Below, in pieces: positions 16,473-23,857 of a stretch of 46,699 bases of DNA. The notes beneath the pieces were generated by a model. It saw nothing but the letters and a program-made list of their open reading frames with translations. It had not been told where the DNA came from and made no database searches. Within the stretch, counting starts at the first letter, position 1. Each line of letters starts with the position of its first letter. Source of the stretch: an uncultured Bacteroidota bacterium. Lineage in GTDB: Bacteria > Bacteroidota > Bacteroidia > Chitinophagales > Chitinophagaceae. A program made the position numbers and the translations under genes. Where the stretch lies: NCBI GenBank assembly GCA_946479615.1, contig CAMLGR010000017.1, forward strand, positions 1 through 46,699, written 5' to 3'.

Positions 16473-17720
16473 ATGCAACCTGCACGGTCACAGTCTGTAT
16501 TCACTATTGCAGTCGTTGTTGCTGCACTCGGATACTTTGTCGATATCTATGATCTCCTCTTATTTACGATTGTACGCGAACCCAGCCTCAACGCATTAGG
16601 CGTTAGTTCGCAGGATGCCAAAGCCATGCTTTCGGCCAGTACCATGATCATCAACTGGCAGATGGTAGGATTGCTGCTCGGCGGTATTCTCTGGGGCATT
16701 ATGGGAGATAAAAAAGGACGTTTATCTGTTCTCTTTGGTTCCATCATTCTTTATTCGGTGGCCAATTTTATTACAGCTTATGTGCATACCACGGACCATT
16801 ATGCGTATGCAAGATTTGCAGCGGGTATCGGGCTGGCGGGAGAACTGGGAGCCGGTATTACCCTGGTGAGTGAATTATTACCCAAAGCCAAACGCGGTAT
16901 AGGTACTTCGCTGGTAGCAGGCATCGGTTTATTTGGCGCCGTGTTCGCCTACTTCACTTTTAAATTCACCAATGACTGGCGTCTCTGCTATCAAATTGGA
17001 GGTGGCCTGGGAATCGTTTTATTATTCCTTCGTATCAGTGTGGCTGAAAGCGGGATGTTTAAAGAAGTCAAACAACAGAATGTATCACGGGGAAATATTT
17101 TTATGTTCTTTACCAATGGTAACCGGTTCAAAAAATATATACTTGCTATCTTAATAGGCCTGCCTACCTGGTATGTGATCGGAATATTGGTAAATTACAG
17201 TAATCAGTTTGCCAAGGCATTTTATGGTCCCAATAAAATCGAATCGGGTCGCGCGATCATGTATGCGTATGCGGCGATTGCTGCGGGAGATATTGCGGTT
17301 GGATTGGTCAGCCAGTATTTCCAGAGCCGTAAAAAAGCATTGTATCTTTTTTATGCATTTACCATTCTTTCCGGCATTCTGTTTTTCAGCGGCGCTATCA
17401 CCAACGATTTCATGATGTATGTAGCCTGTGCGCTACTCGGTTTCAGTACCGGTTTCTGGGCCATCTTTGTCACCATGGGTGCGGAGCAGTTCGGTACCAA
17501 CCTGCGGGCTACAGCAGCTACTACCATTCCCAATATGGTGCGCGGTGCATTGCCATTGATCAATATTCTGTTCCTCGACCTGTTCCAGAAAAGCTGGGGA
17601 TGGTCGATTGTAAAAAGCGGTATCACTGTAGGCGTTCTTGTCATGGCGGTGACCCTGGTGGCGGCGTGGTTTACGGAAGAAACCTTTCATAAGGATTTGA
17701 ATTATACGGAAATCAAATAA
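16473..17720 (+). CDS. MFS transporter (metabolite:proton symporter-like)
   Basis: This 415-residue transporter has about 12 hydrophobic helices. Typical MFS features are the loop 2-3 motif GDKKGRLSVLFGS and GIGLAGELGAGITLVSELLP on helix 5. The N-terminus ALGYFVDIYDLLLFTIVREP resembles metabolite:proton symporters and sialate/aromatic-acid permeases, in which an aspartate in helix 1 is important. The substrate is unknown. It lies nine bases after the DedA gene. The stop codon at 17718-17720 sits inside the left arm of family B repeat B1. Confidence 0.88.
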   Translation: MQPARSQSVFTIAVVVAALGYFVDIYDLLLFTIVREPSLNALGVSSQDAKAMLSASTMIINWQMVGLLLGGILWGIMGDKKGRLSVLFGSIILYSVANFITAYVHTTDHYAYARFAAGIGLAGELGAGITLVSELLPKAKRGIGTSLVAGIGLFGAVFAYFTFKFTNDWRLCYQIGGGLGIVLLFLRISVAESGMFKEVKQQNVSRGNIFMFFTNGNRFKKYILAILIGLPTWYVIGILVNYSNQFAKAFYGPNKIESGRAIMYAYAAIAAGDIAVGLVSQYFQSRKKALYLFYAFTILSGILFFSGAITNDFMMYVACALLGFSTGFWAIFVTMGAEQFGTNLRATAATTIPNMVRGALPLINILFLDLFQKSWGWSIVKSGITVGVLVMAVTLVAAWFTEETFHKDLNYTEIK

Positions 17721-17798
17721 ATAAGAAATGAGAAAGTTTCAGCTCGAACACTGCCACTTTCTCATTTCTTATTCCTTACTCCTTATTTCTTATTTATC
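17715..17798. repeat. Family B inverted repeat, copy B1
   Basis: The left arm at 17715-17737 (AAATAAATAAGAAATGAGAA plus AGT) pairs with ACTTTCTCATTTCTTATT at 17755 onward. The right arm continues with further CCTTACTCCTTATTTC words to 17798. It begins within the MFS stop codon. The centre (TTCAGCTCGAACACTGCC) is not shared with the other copies. Confidence 0.75.
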
Positions 17799-17839
17799 AT
17801 TGCATCTTCCACAGCCAGCTTTCTTATATTTTTTAGCTT

Positions 17840-17847
17840 TACTTTTG
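17840..17847 (+). promoter_or_regulatory. Promoter -7 element (TACTTTTG)
   Basis: This perfect TAnnTTTG is followed by CCGC and the ATG at 17852, only four bases later. Transcription starting at the usual distance would give a leaderless mRNA for the DUF4254 gene. No clear -33 element is seen. Confidence 0.45.
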
Positions 17848-17851
17848 CCGC

Positions 17852-18460
17852 ATGGAAATAAATACCGCGATCAATATCTTCCAGCAAAGCATACGCGATT
17901 ATCACCAAAAGGATTCTGTGGACACCACCGTTATCAATCCTTATCCCGCTGATTCCATCGATCATTTATTATACCTGAAAAGCTGGGTGGATACGGTGCA
18001 GTGGCATCTCGAAGACATTATCCGCAATCCGCAGATCGATCCCGCGGAAGCACTGGCCATCAAAAGAAGGATCGATGCATCGAACCAGCATCGCACCGAC
18101 CTGGTGGAATATATCGATAGCTGGTTCCTTGATCAGTATAAAAATGTAAAACTGCAACCCGGTGCCGGTTTCAATACCGAAAGCCCGGCCTGGGCTGTCG
18201 ACAGGCTTTCTATTCTTGAATTAAAGATCTGGCACATGGATATAGAGGCTGGACGTGCTGAAGCTACAGCGGAACACAGGGCCGCTTGTCAAATCAAACT
18301 CGATACACTTATCACGCAGCGGCATGATCTTTCCACAGCCATCGATCAGTTATTGGAAGACATGGAATCCGGTAAAAAATATATGAAAGTGTACAAGCAG
18401 ATGAAAATGTACAATGATGAAAGCCTGAATCCTGTTCTCTACCAGCAAAAAAATAAATAG
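17852..18460 (+). CDS. DUF4254 domain protein
   Basis: This 202-residue, largely helical, soluble protein has blocks characteristic of DUF4254: LLYLKSWVDTVQWHLEDIIR, RIDASNQHRTDLVEYIDSWF, PAWAVDRLSILELKIWHM and LLEDMESGKKYMKVYKQMKM. DUF4254 genes in Bacteroidota commonly sit beside glycosyltransferase or heptosyltransferase genes, as here (GT9 gene eight bases downstream). A role in lipopolysaccharide or cell-surface glycan assembly is therefore suggested by context, not by the sequence itself. No signal peptide or membrane segment is visible. Confidence 0.85.
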   Translation: MEINTAINIFQQSIRDYHQKDSVDTTVINPYPADSIDHLLYLKSWVDTVQWHLEDIIRNPQIDPAEALAIKRRIDASNQHRTDLVEYIDSWFLDQYKNVKLQPGAGFNTESPAWAVDRLSILELKIWHMDIEAGRAEATAEHRAACQIKLDTLITQRHDLSTAIDQLLEDMESGKKYMKVYKQMKMYNDESLNPVLYQQKNK

Positions 18461-18467
18461 TTGCCTG

Positions 18468-19502
18468 TTGCCTGCCCCCCGTCATATCCTGGTTTTTCGT
18501 TTCTCTGCACTCGGCGATGTGGCCATGACGGTTCCTGTAATAAAAAATGTACTGGCACAACATCCTGAACTGGAGATCAGTTTTGTATCGGCTCCGTTTA
18601 TGAAACCCTTGCTAGCAGGCATTGATCGTCTTCATTTTTATCCGGCTGATACTAAAAAAGAATTCAAAGGTCTTCGTGGATTATATACACTCAGCCGTCA
18701 ATTAAAAAACCGGGTAAAATTTGATGCTGTCGCCGATCTGCATGATGTATTACGGACCAAACTGCTTCGTTTCTTTTTAAGAGGCATGCCGGTAGCTGTT
18801 ATCGACAAAGGACGAAAAGAAAAAAAAGAACTCACACGGCCGGTCAATAAAAAACTAAGACCCCTTCGCACCACTTTCCAGCGGTATGCAGATGTGTTTG
18901 AAAAACTGGGAGTACCGGTAACATTGAATATTGAACAGGGAATAATACAGGGTAAGCCTGATGCTGCAATTTTACCAGCCTGTAAAAAGGAAAATATCTT
19001 AATCGGTATTGCCCCTTTTGCAAGACATGCAGCTAAAATGTATCCACTGGAAAAGATGAAAGAAGTGGTGCGTTTGTTACAGCAACACCCTGGTATGACA
19101 GTATTATTATTCGGCTCGCCCGATGAAGCGGTTCAACTGGCTTCCTGGCAGCAGGACATACCGGGCGTTCAATTACTGGCTGGCACCATGAATTTTGAAA
19201 ATGAGTTGAATAATATATCCGGTCTTGATGTAATGGTCAGCATGGATTCTGCGAATATGCACCTGGCCTCATTATACGGCGTTCCGGTAGTGTCGGTATG
19301 GGGCGGTACGCATCCCTATCTCGGCTTCTATGGCTGGGGACAAGCGCCCGGGAATGCAATACAGCTCGATCTTCCCTGTCGTCCTTCTTCCGTATTCGGC
19401 AATAAAGATTGCCCGGTGCATGGAAAAGCCGGATGTATGCAGGGGATTAGCCCGGGGATGATTTATGAAAAGGTGGTTGAGGTTATAAAGAATAAGAAAT
19501 GA
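18468..19502 (+). CDS. Glycosyltransferase family 9 (heptosyltransferase-like)
   Basis: This 344-residue enzyme has the GT9 layout: an N-terminal Rossmann start ILVFRFSALGDVAMTVPVI, a second nucleotide-binding half with IAPFARHAAKMYPLEKM, and the hallmark SMDSANMHLASLYGVPVVSV followed by WGGTHPYLGFYGWG. GT9 enzymes add heptose or related sugars to lipopolysaccharide core. The C-terminal PVHGKAGCM region is typical of the heptosyltransferase branch. The start appears to be TTG at 18468: the next in-frame ATG would remove the conserved N-terminal strand. The C-terminus reads KNKK-stop because the gene runs into a family B repeat arm (AATAAGAAATGA). It probably forms an operon with the DUF4254 gene. 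Confidence 0.9.
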   Translation: MPAPRHILVFRFSALGDVAMTVPVIKNVLAQHPELEISFVSAPFMKPLLAGIDRLHFYPADTKKEFKGLRGLYTLSRQLKNRVKFDAVADLHDVLRTKLLRFFLRGMPVAVIDKGRKEKKELTRPVNKKLRPLRTTFQRYADVFEKLGVPVTLNIEQGIIQGKPDAAILPACKKENILIGIAPFARHAAKMYPLEKMKEVVRLLQQHPGMTVLLFGSPDEAVQLASWQQDIPGVQLLAGTMNFENELNNISGLDVMVSMDSANMHLASLYGVPVVSVWGGTHPYLGFYGWGQAPGNAIQLDLPCRPSSVFGNKDCPVHGKAGCMQGISPGMIYEKVVEVIKNKK

Positions 19503-19669
19503 AAAATAAGGAATAAGGAATGAGAAAGTGAATGTAAAACCGCAAAATATAAAATATAGAATGTAAAAGGGATGGTCGATTATCGGTGGTTCCTTTTACA
19601 TTTTAAATTTTGCGGTTCTGCATTTTGTATTTCCTATGTACCAGTGAGGTCTCGCGTAGCAGTCGTCCC

Positions 19670-19697
19670 AGCGAGGTCTCGCGCAGCGGACCTCGCT
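19670..19697. repeat. GC-rich hairpin, stem AGCGAGGTC/GACCTCGCT
   Basis: This perfect nine-base stem has a ten-base loop TCGCGCAGCG. A partial half copy (GTGAGGTCTCGCGTAGCA) lies just upstream at about 19644-19661. It belongs to the same family as the hairpins at 19742-19771 and in the array at 27.7-28.3 kb. Confidence 0.7.
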
Positions 19698-19741
19698 GAA
19701 GCAGAATCTTCCTTTGATTATAATATCAGAAAATACCAACA

Positions 19742-19771
19742 CATCGGGGTCCGCTGCGCGAGACCCCGATG
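19742..19771. repeat. GC-rich hairpin, stem CATCGGGGTC/GACCCCGATG
   Basis: This perfect ten-base stem has loop CGCTGCGCGA, the exact reverse complement of the loop at 19679-19688. The two hairpins are thus opposite orientations of one element whose stem sequences differ by compensatory changes. A partial copy (CTTCGCGAGACCCCGATGG) follows at about 19781-19799. Confidence 0.7.
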
Positions 19772-19875
19772 AGACATCCACTTCGCGAGACCCCGATGGA
19801 ACCACACAAAAAATAAGGAATAAGAAGGTAACTGCAATGATGTATGTCACTTTCTTATTCCTTATTGCTTATTTT

Positions 19876-20139
19876 TCATTTCTTATTTAAAAAAAAAGCT
19901 GCCACCATCTTCTGCCACCACGGTTTTTCTCTTTTAGGGAAAAAAATCGGGTAGGCGGTGTAAGCCTGGATCTCTTTCAGGATCTCGTCTTCTAATTGTT
20001 GCTTTTGTTCTGGTAATAAAGTAATGTTCTCTTCAGTAGAGGTGCAGGATAACCAATTCTGTATCTGCCTTGTTTCGGCCGGTAAGGACTGGCCGCTCAT
20101 ATACCTTTCCAGTTTCTGATGAAGGATTTCCGTTTTCAT
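19876..20139 (-). CDS. Short FecR-like anti-sigma N-terminal domain protein
   Basis: This 87-residue protein has KLERYMSGQSLPAETRQIQN followed by WL, the pattern of the N-terminal sigma-binding domain of FecR-type anti-sigma factors (Y-x-x-G-x-L-x-x-x-E/D-x-x-x-x-x-x-W-L). In normal FecR proteins a transmembrane helix and a large periplasmic domain follow. Here the protein stops at WWQKMVAAFFLNKK, just where the helix would begin, and the last codons are encoded by a family B repeat arm. It is therefore either a truncated anti-sigma factor or a small soluble one. The upstream sigma-like gene ends 31 bases before it. Family assignment is by motif only. Confidence 0.6.
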   Translation of the reverse strand: MKTEILHQKLERYMSGQSLPAETRQIQNWLSCTSTEENITLLPEQKQQLEDEILKEIQAYTAYPIFFPKREKPWWQKMVAAFFLNKK

Positions 20140-20170
20140 GTTCTTATGTTTTTGGGTCGGGATTACGTGA

Positions 20171-20662
20171 TTAATTTAACCTGGCTGTCACTACGTTCAA
20201 TAACCATTTTACGTTTGACAGGGTTGTTGTTTCGGTTTTCCTTCGGATAATTTGCTGTTTGGCGAGCTCATCCGGCTTCTCCATATCATGTTTTTTCATG
20301 ACCGGCATTCTTGCCTGTTGCAATGAGTTGACGCTGAAGCCTGGCAGGATCTCTTCGGTGATAACAGGACTGTTATCATCCATATTAAGCGCTTGGGTAA
20401 GATGTTTGACTACCTGCTTTCTTACTTCGGCGTATAAATGTTGTGATAAAGAAAAGTCGATGGGCCATGCCTGTCTGTTTTCCCATAACTCTTTAAAGAT
20501 ATCGCGCACGATCTGGCGGGAGATATCAGATGAATGCAGCTTTTTCAGCGAATAGATGTAAAGGTTAGACCAATACCTGCGAAAAAGTTCTTCAAATGCT
20601 TCTGTGTCGTTTAAACGGAGTCTGTCGATCAATAATTGATCTGATTCATAATTCCTGCTCAT
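20171..20662 (-). CDS. ECF sigma-like protein with sigma-70 region 2 but no clear region 4
   Basis: This 163-residue protein has a good region 2: LLIDRLRLNDTEAFEELFRR, YWSNLYIYSLKKL and IVRDIFKELWENR, the positions that in ECF sigma factors contact core polymerase and the -10 element. The C-terminal half does not show the expected region 4 HTH (LPxxxRxVFxLxxxxGxSxxEIA). It reads PVMKKHDMEKPDELAKQQII and ends NVKWLLNVVTARLN. It may be a decayed sigma factor or a region-2-only regulator. The gene order matches the sigma/anti-sigma pairs used to control TonB-dependent uptake in Bacteroidota, but no TonB receptor is nearby. Confidence 0.7.
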   Translation of the reverse strand: MSRNYESDQLLIDRLRLNDTEAFEELFRRYWSNLYIYSLKKLHSSDISRQIVRDIFKELWENRQAWPIDFSLSQHLYAEVRKQVVKHLTQALNMDDNSPVITEEILPGFSVNSLQQARMPVMKKHDMEKPDELAKQQIIRRKTETTTLSNVKWLLNVVTARLN

Positions 20663-20867
20663 AGAGTAGTACCTTTTTTAGAATAAACAATTCGTTGGAG
20701 ATTGGAAGGAATTGTTTTCGCAGGAATTGGGAGAAAAACGTAGTGCTAAACTAATAAAATTACGATAGGGTGCAAAGGTTTCGATTGAAAGTTTGTTAAC
20801 AATAGGAATTTTACGATGGGATAACTTTCTTAAAATATTGATCGTAAACGGAGTATCAACTTGTCCA

Positions 20868-21626
20868 TTAAAAGGAAAACTGGATGCCGCTTCGCAGGTC
20901 ATAATTTGTTTTCGGTGCAACACCTGCAGGAAAACGATCGTATAAGTAATTCCACGTAAGGTACATGCCGAAATGCTTTCCCGCTTTCACCGTCAACGAA
21001 GATTGATTAAAGAAACGGCTATCATTTATATTATTGAATAAAGGCTGGTAAAAGAAAGTGCTGCTCAGTTCTATATTATCAGCCGGTAAATAGAGAATAC
21101 TGACATAAGAACTGTTCCTGATATCATTATGTATCACCGGTGGCTCCGTTATCTCTCTTTCATTTTCATACATCGCCAGGATAGCTGCGTAAAGTTTGAT
21201 CTTTTTCGTAGCCGCAATTTTAAAACGTGGTCCTGTACCTGCCAGATAACGACGGCTGATCTGGGTGATAGCATTGCTTTGCAATTGTGTAAACACTTCC
21301 CAGCGCAACCAGTTATTCAGTTTATGATTATAACGGATATGTAAAAAGTCGTTGGAAATAAACTTCTGACCATCACTTTTCAGTAATATATAATTCCCCA
21401 AAAAAAGCCAGAGATCTTTTTTGGTTTTGTATTGCAGGTGTGCATCGATATTGGCGCTGAAGATCTGTTGTGTGTTTTTGGTCAATGCTACACCGGCTCC
21501 TGCCGTTCCCTGCCAGCCGGTGGTATCGGATTGCATACGGGCGGATTCTATGTTTACGATTTGAGAAAAGGAAGATGAATAAGAAATAAGGAACAGAGAA
21601 ATAAATAATAAGAAAATAGGCCGCAT
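20868..21626 (-). CDS. DUF481-like outer-membrane beta-barrel protein
   Basis: This 252-residue protein has a signal peptide (LFISLFLISYSSSFSQ) followed by alternating strands such as FSANIDAHLQYKTKKDLWLF, NYILLKSDGQKFISND, HIRYNHKLNNWLRWEVFTQL, GTGPRFKIAATKKIKLYAAI and a final aromatic strand GIQFSF, typical of an outer-membrane barrel. The layout (short strand pairs, 'RYNHKLNNWL') matches DUF481/YdiY-like proteins. Function is unknown. The frame opens at 21707, but codons before 21626 translate repeat DNA. The signal-peptide codons lie inside the left arm of repeat B3. The 205-base gap 20663-20867 shows nothing recognisable. Confidence 0.82.
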   Translation of the reverse strand: MRPIFLLFISLFLISYSSSFSQIVNIESARMQSDTTGWQGTAGAGVALTKNTQQIFSANIDAHLQYKTKKDLWLFLGNYILLKSDGQKFISNDFLHIRYNHKLNNWLRWEVFTQLQSNAITQISRRYLAGTGPRFKIAATKKIKLYAAILAMYENEREITEPPVIHNDIRNSSYVSILYLPADNIELSSTFFYQPLFNNINDSRFFNQSSLTVKAGKHFGMYLTWNYLYDRFPAGVAPKTNYDLRSGIQFSF

Positions 21627-21680
21627 TATAGTACGGCTCACTTTCTCATTCCTTATTGCTGATTTCTTATTTCTCATTTT
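21563..21680. repeat. Family B inverted repeat, copy B3, overlapping a signal-peptide coding region
   Basis: The left arm at 21563-21618 has AATAAGAAATAAGGAACAGA and GAAATAAATAATAAG words, and the right arm at 21641-21680 has CTTTCTCATTCCTTATTGCT and GATTTCTTATTTCTCATTTT. The left arm codes, on the minus strand, for the hydrophobic core of the DUF481-like signal peptide. The right arm reaches the stop of the ABC-F gene. Confidence 0.7.
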
Positions 21681-23563
21681 CAAGCCTGTTCGCTTAATTC
21701 GAGCCATCGCAATTCTTTTTCATCGAGTTGCATCGTCACTTCACCAATACGCCGGGAAAGTTGTTGCAGTTCTTCAAAAGGAGCCGAACCACTATTCAGT
21801 TTGGTAGTAATTTCTTCTTTTTCTTTATTCAGATCGGCGATCTCTTTTTCAAGAATTTCAAATTCTCTTTTCTCTTTGAAAGAAAGTTTCTTTTTGACAG
21901 CGCCCGTTTGTTTTTCAGGGGCTGCTTCTTCTTTTGCCGGCAACTGGTTCATAATGGCCGGCATAGGGTCACCTTCTTTCATCGAGATCCTGTACTGTGT
22001 ATAATTCCCGGGATAATCACGCACCACACCAGCGCCTTCAAAAACAAACAGGTGATCGACCAGTCTGTCCATAAAATAACGATCATGCGAAACGATCAGC
22101 AGGCAACCTGGAAATTCACTTAAAAAATTTTCCAGTACACTCAATGTCGGCAGGTCAAGATCATTCGTAGGCTCATCGAGGATCAGGAAATTCGGATTAC
22201 GGAAAAGAATAGATAAAAGATGAAGTCTTCTCTTTTCTCCACCACTCAGTTTACTGATATAGGTATATTGTTTATCAGGATCGAATAAAAATAATTGTAA
22301 GAACTGTGCGGCACTCAAGGTGCCACCACTGGCCAATGGAAAATGCTCGGCAATATTTTTTACAAACTCGATGACCCGCATATCTTCCTTGATCACCAGC
22401 CCCTGTTGAGAATAATAACCGAAGATGACCGTGTCGCCAATATTTATTTTTCCACTGTCCGGTTTTTCGATCTGTTGTATGATATTGATAAAAGTCGATT
22501 TGCCCGCCCCGTTTTTTCCTACTACACCGATACGTTCACCTTTCGAAAACGTATAATCAAATCCTTTAAGAATAATATTATCGCCAAAACTCTTGTACAC
22601 TTTTTTCATCTCCACTATCTTTCCACCCAGCCGGTTCATTTTCATTTGCAGTTCCAGCTTCTGGTCATCCATCTTTTGCTTCGCTCTTTTCTCTACTTCA
22701 TAGAAATTATCCTGGCGGCTTTTCGATTTGGTTGTTCTCGCCTTCGGTTGCTTGCGCATCCATTCCAGTTCGCGGCGGTAAGTATTACGTGCTTTATCGA
22801 TACTGGCCGTTTCGCTTTCGATCCGTGCCGCTTTCTTTTCTATATAATTTTCATAATTGCCTTTATGTACATATAAAGTACTGTTCTCCATTTCCCAGAT
22901 CTCATCACAGACCGTATCGAGAAAATACCGGTCGTGGGTCACGAGCAGGAGGGTGACGTTTTCTTTATCTAAATAATGTTCCAGCCATTCCACCATTTCC
23001 ACATCCAGGTGGTTGGTAGGCTCATCCATGATAAGCAATACGTGTTTATGTTCGAAGCCGATATCGATAAGTGTTTTGGCGAGTGCGATGCGTTTGCGTT
23101 GCCCACCGCTCAATGTGCGCACCGGTTGATTAAGCTGGTGAATATTCAGCTTGTCCAATACCTGTTTTACTTTAGCATCGAAATCCCAGGCATTCAGCTC
23201 ATCCATTTTGATCAGGGAAGCGGTGAGTTTATCCATATCACTTTCTTCGCTTACCAATTCATATTCCTTGATGGCATTGATCAGGGGATGATTGTGGAAG
23301 AAAATATTATCCAGAACGGATTTGTCTTCATTAAACCGGGGTTCCTGTTCAAAAAGGATCACATCTACATCTTTATTGATCCAGACCTTTCCTTTATCGG
23401 CGGTTTCTTTACCGGCCAGTATATTGAGCAGGGTGGATTTTCCGGAACCATTCTTCGCGACCAGGGCGATCTTGTCGCCTTCTTCGATATGAAAAGTTAT
23501 ATTCTGAAAAAGAGGCTGTATCCCGTAACTCTTTGCGAGATTCTCAACTGAAACATAATGCAT
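21680..23563 (-). CDS. ABC-F family ATPase (Uup-like)
   Basis: This 627-residue protein has two ABC ATPase domains and no membrane segments. Domain 1 has Walker A VAKNGSGKSTLLN, signature LSGGQRKRIALAK and Walker B LLIMDEPTNHLDV. A linker rich in Lys/Arg (KARTTKSKSRQDNFYEVEKR) follows. Domain 2 has Walker A GVVGKNGAGKST, signature LSGGEKRRLHLLS and Walker B FLILDEPTNDLDL. The C-terminal coiled coil (EKREFEILEKEIADLNKEKE onward) is characteristic of Uup-type ABC-F proteins, which act on ribosomes or DNA in the cytoplasm. The start ATG follows a -7 element by only four bases, suggesting a leaderless mRNA. Confidence 0.93.
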   Translation of the reverse strand: MHYVSVENLAKSYGIQPLFQNITFHIEEGDKIALVAKNGSGKSTLLNILAGKETADKGKVWINKDVDVILFEQEPRFNEDKSVLDNIFFHNHPLINAIKEYELVSEESDMDKLTASLIKMDELNAWDFDAKVKQVLDKLNIHQLNQPVRTLSGGQRKRIALAKTLIDIGFEHKHVLLIMDEPTNHLDVEMVEWLEHYLDKENVTLLLVTHDRYFLDTVCDEIWEMENSTLYVHKGNYENYIEKKAARIESETASIDKARNTYRRELEWMRKQPKARTTKSKSRQDNFYEVEKRAKQKMDDQKLELQMKMNRLGGKIVEMKKVYKSFGDNIILKGFDYTFSKGERIGVVGKNGAGKSTFINIIQQIEKPDSGKINIGDTVIFGYYSQQGLVIKEDMRVIEFVKNIAEHFPLASGGTLSAAQFLQLFLFDPDKQYTYISKLSGGEKRRLHLLSILFRNPNFLILDEPTNDLDLPTLSVLENFLSEFPGCLLIVSHDRYFMDRLVDHLFVFEGAGVVRDYPGNYTQYRISMKEGDPMPAIMNQLPAKEEAAPEKQTGAVKKKLSFKEKREFEILEKEIADLNKEKEEITTKLNSGSAPFEELQQLSRRIGEVTMQLDEKELRWLELSEQA

Positions 23564-23567
23564 GCGG

Positions 23568-23575
23568 CAAAGATA
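23568..23575 (-). promoter_or_regulatory. Promoter -7 element (TATCTTTG) for the ABC-F gene
   Basis: The minus strand reads CATTATCTTTGCCGCA, containing a perfect TAnnTTTG that ends four bases before the ATG. The same 16 bases occur upstream of the MFS gene at 40497-40504. Confidence 0.5.
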
Positions 23576-23660
23576 ATGTTCCGGGTGTTTATGTATGGGA
23601 CTAGTTGGCAGTGTGTAATCAGCAATCGGACAGACATTTTATTGCCATGAGATGGGACTT

Positions 23661-23721
23661 GTTCGGGTCTTGTTCGGGGATAAAGCGCTCCGTGCGCTTT
23701 ATCCCCGAACAAGACCCGAAC
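23661..23721. repeat. Perfect 28-bp hairpin between divergent genes
   Basis: The arms 23661-23688 and 23694-23721 are exactly complementary over 28 bases around the loop TCCGT. The left arm starts GTTCGGGTCTTGTTCGGGGA. There is no T-run on either side, and it lies between divergently transcribed genes, so it is not a normal terminator. The rest of the 294-base gap 23564-23857 has no gene. Confidence 0.85.
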
Positions 23722-23857
23722 GAAACCCTAATAAGTTCTATCGGACCGTTTTTAGTGGTGGATATATAAATTACTGGTTTTGAGACAGTAGCCAATCTGG
23801 TCGGGAAATAATGGCGTTTATGGCACACTTTTTTTACTACTTACCTAAATAAAAGTT

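Larger units (their letters stand above)
19490..19888. repeat. Composite repeat block: family B outside, family A and GC-rich hairpins inside
   Basis: The outer family B arms are 19490-19531 and about 19847-19888. Over about 40 bases they are complementary with two mismatches. Inside are family A copy A3 (19531-19627, centre GATTATCGG), then GC-rich hairpins (listed separately), then another B left arm at 19808-19826 that can also pair with the right B arm. The block fills the space between the GT9 gene and a minus-strand gene; both genes end in Asn-Lys-Lys-stop encoded by the two B arms. No coding frame of merit is present. Confidence 0.75.

Noticed and set aside
20678..20923. Short minus-strand open frame between the sigma-like and DUF481-like genes
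   Set aside because: It overlaps the end of the DUF481-like gene in another frame and has no signal, domain or good start.
23661..23721. Perfect stem as an intrinsic terminator
   Set aside because: No T-run follows on either strand, and both flanking genes point away from it.
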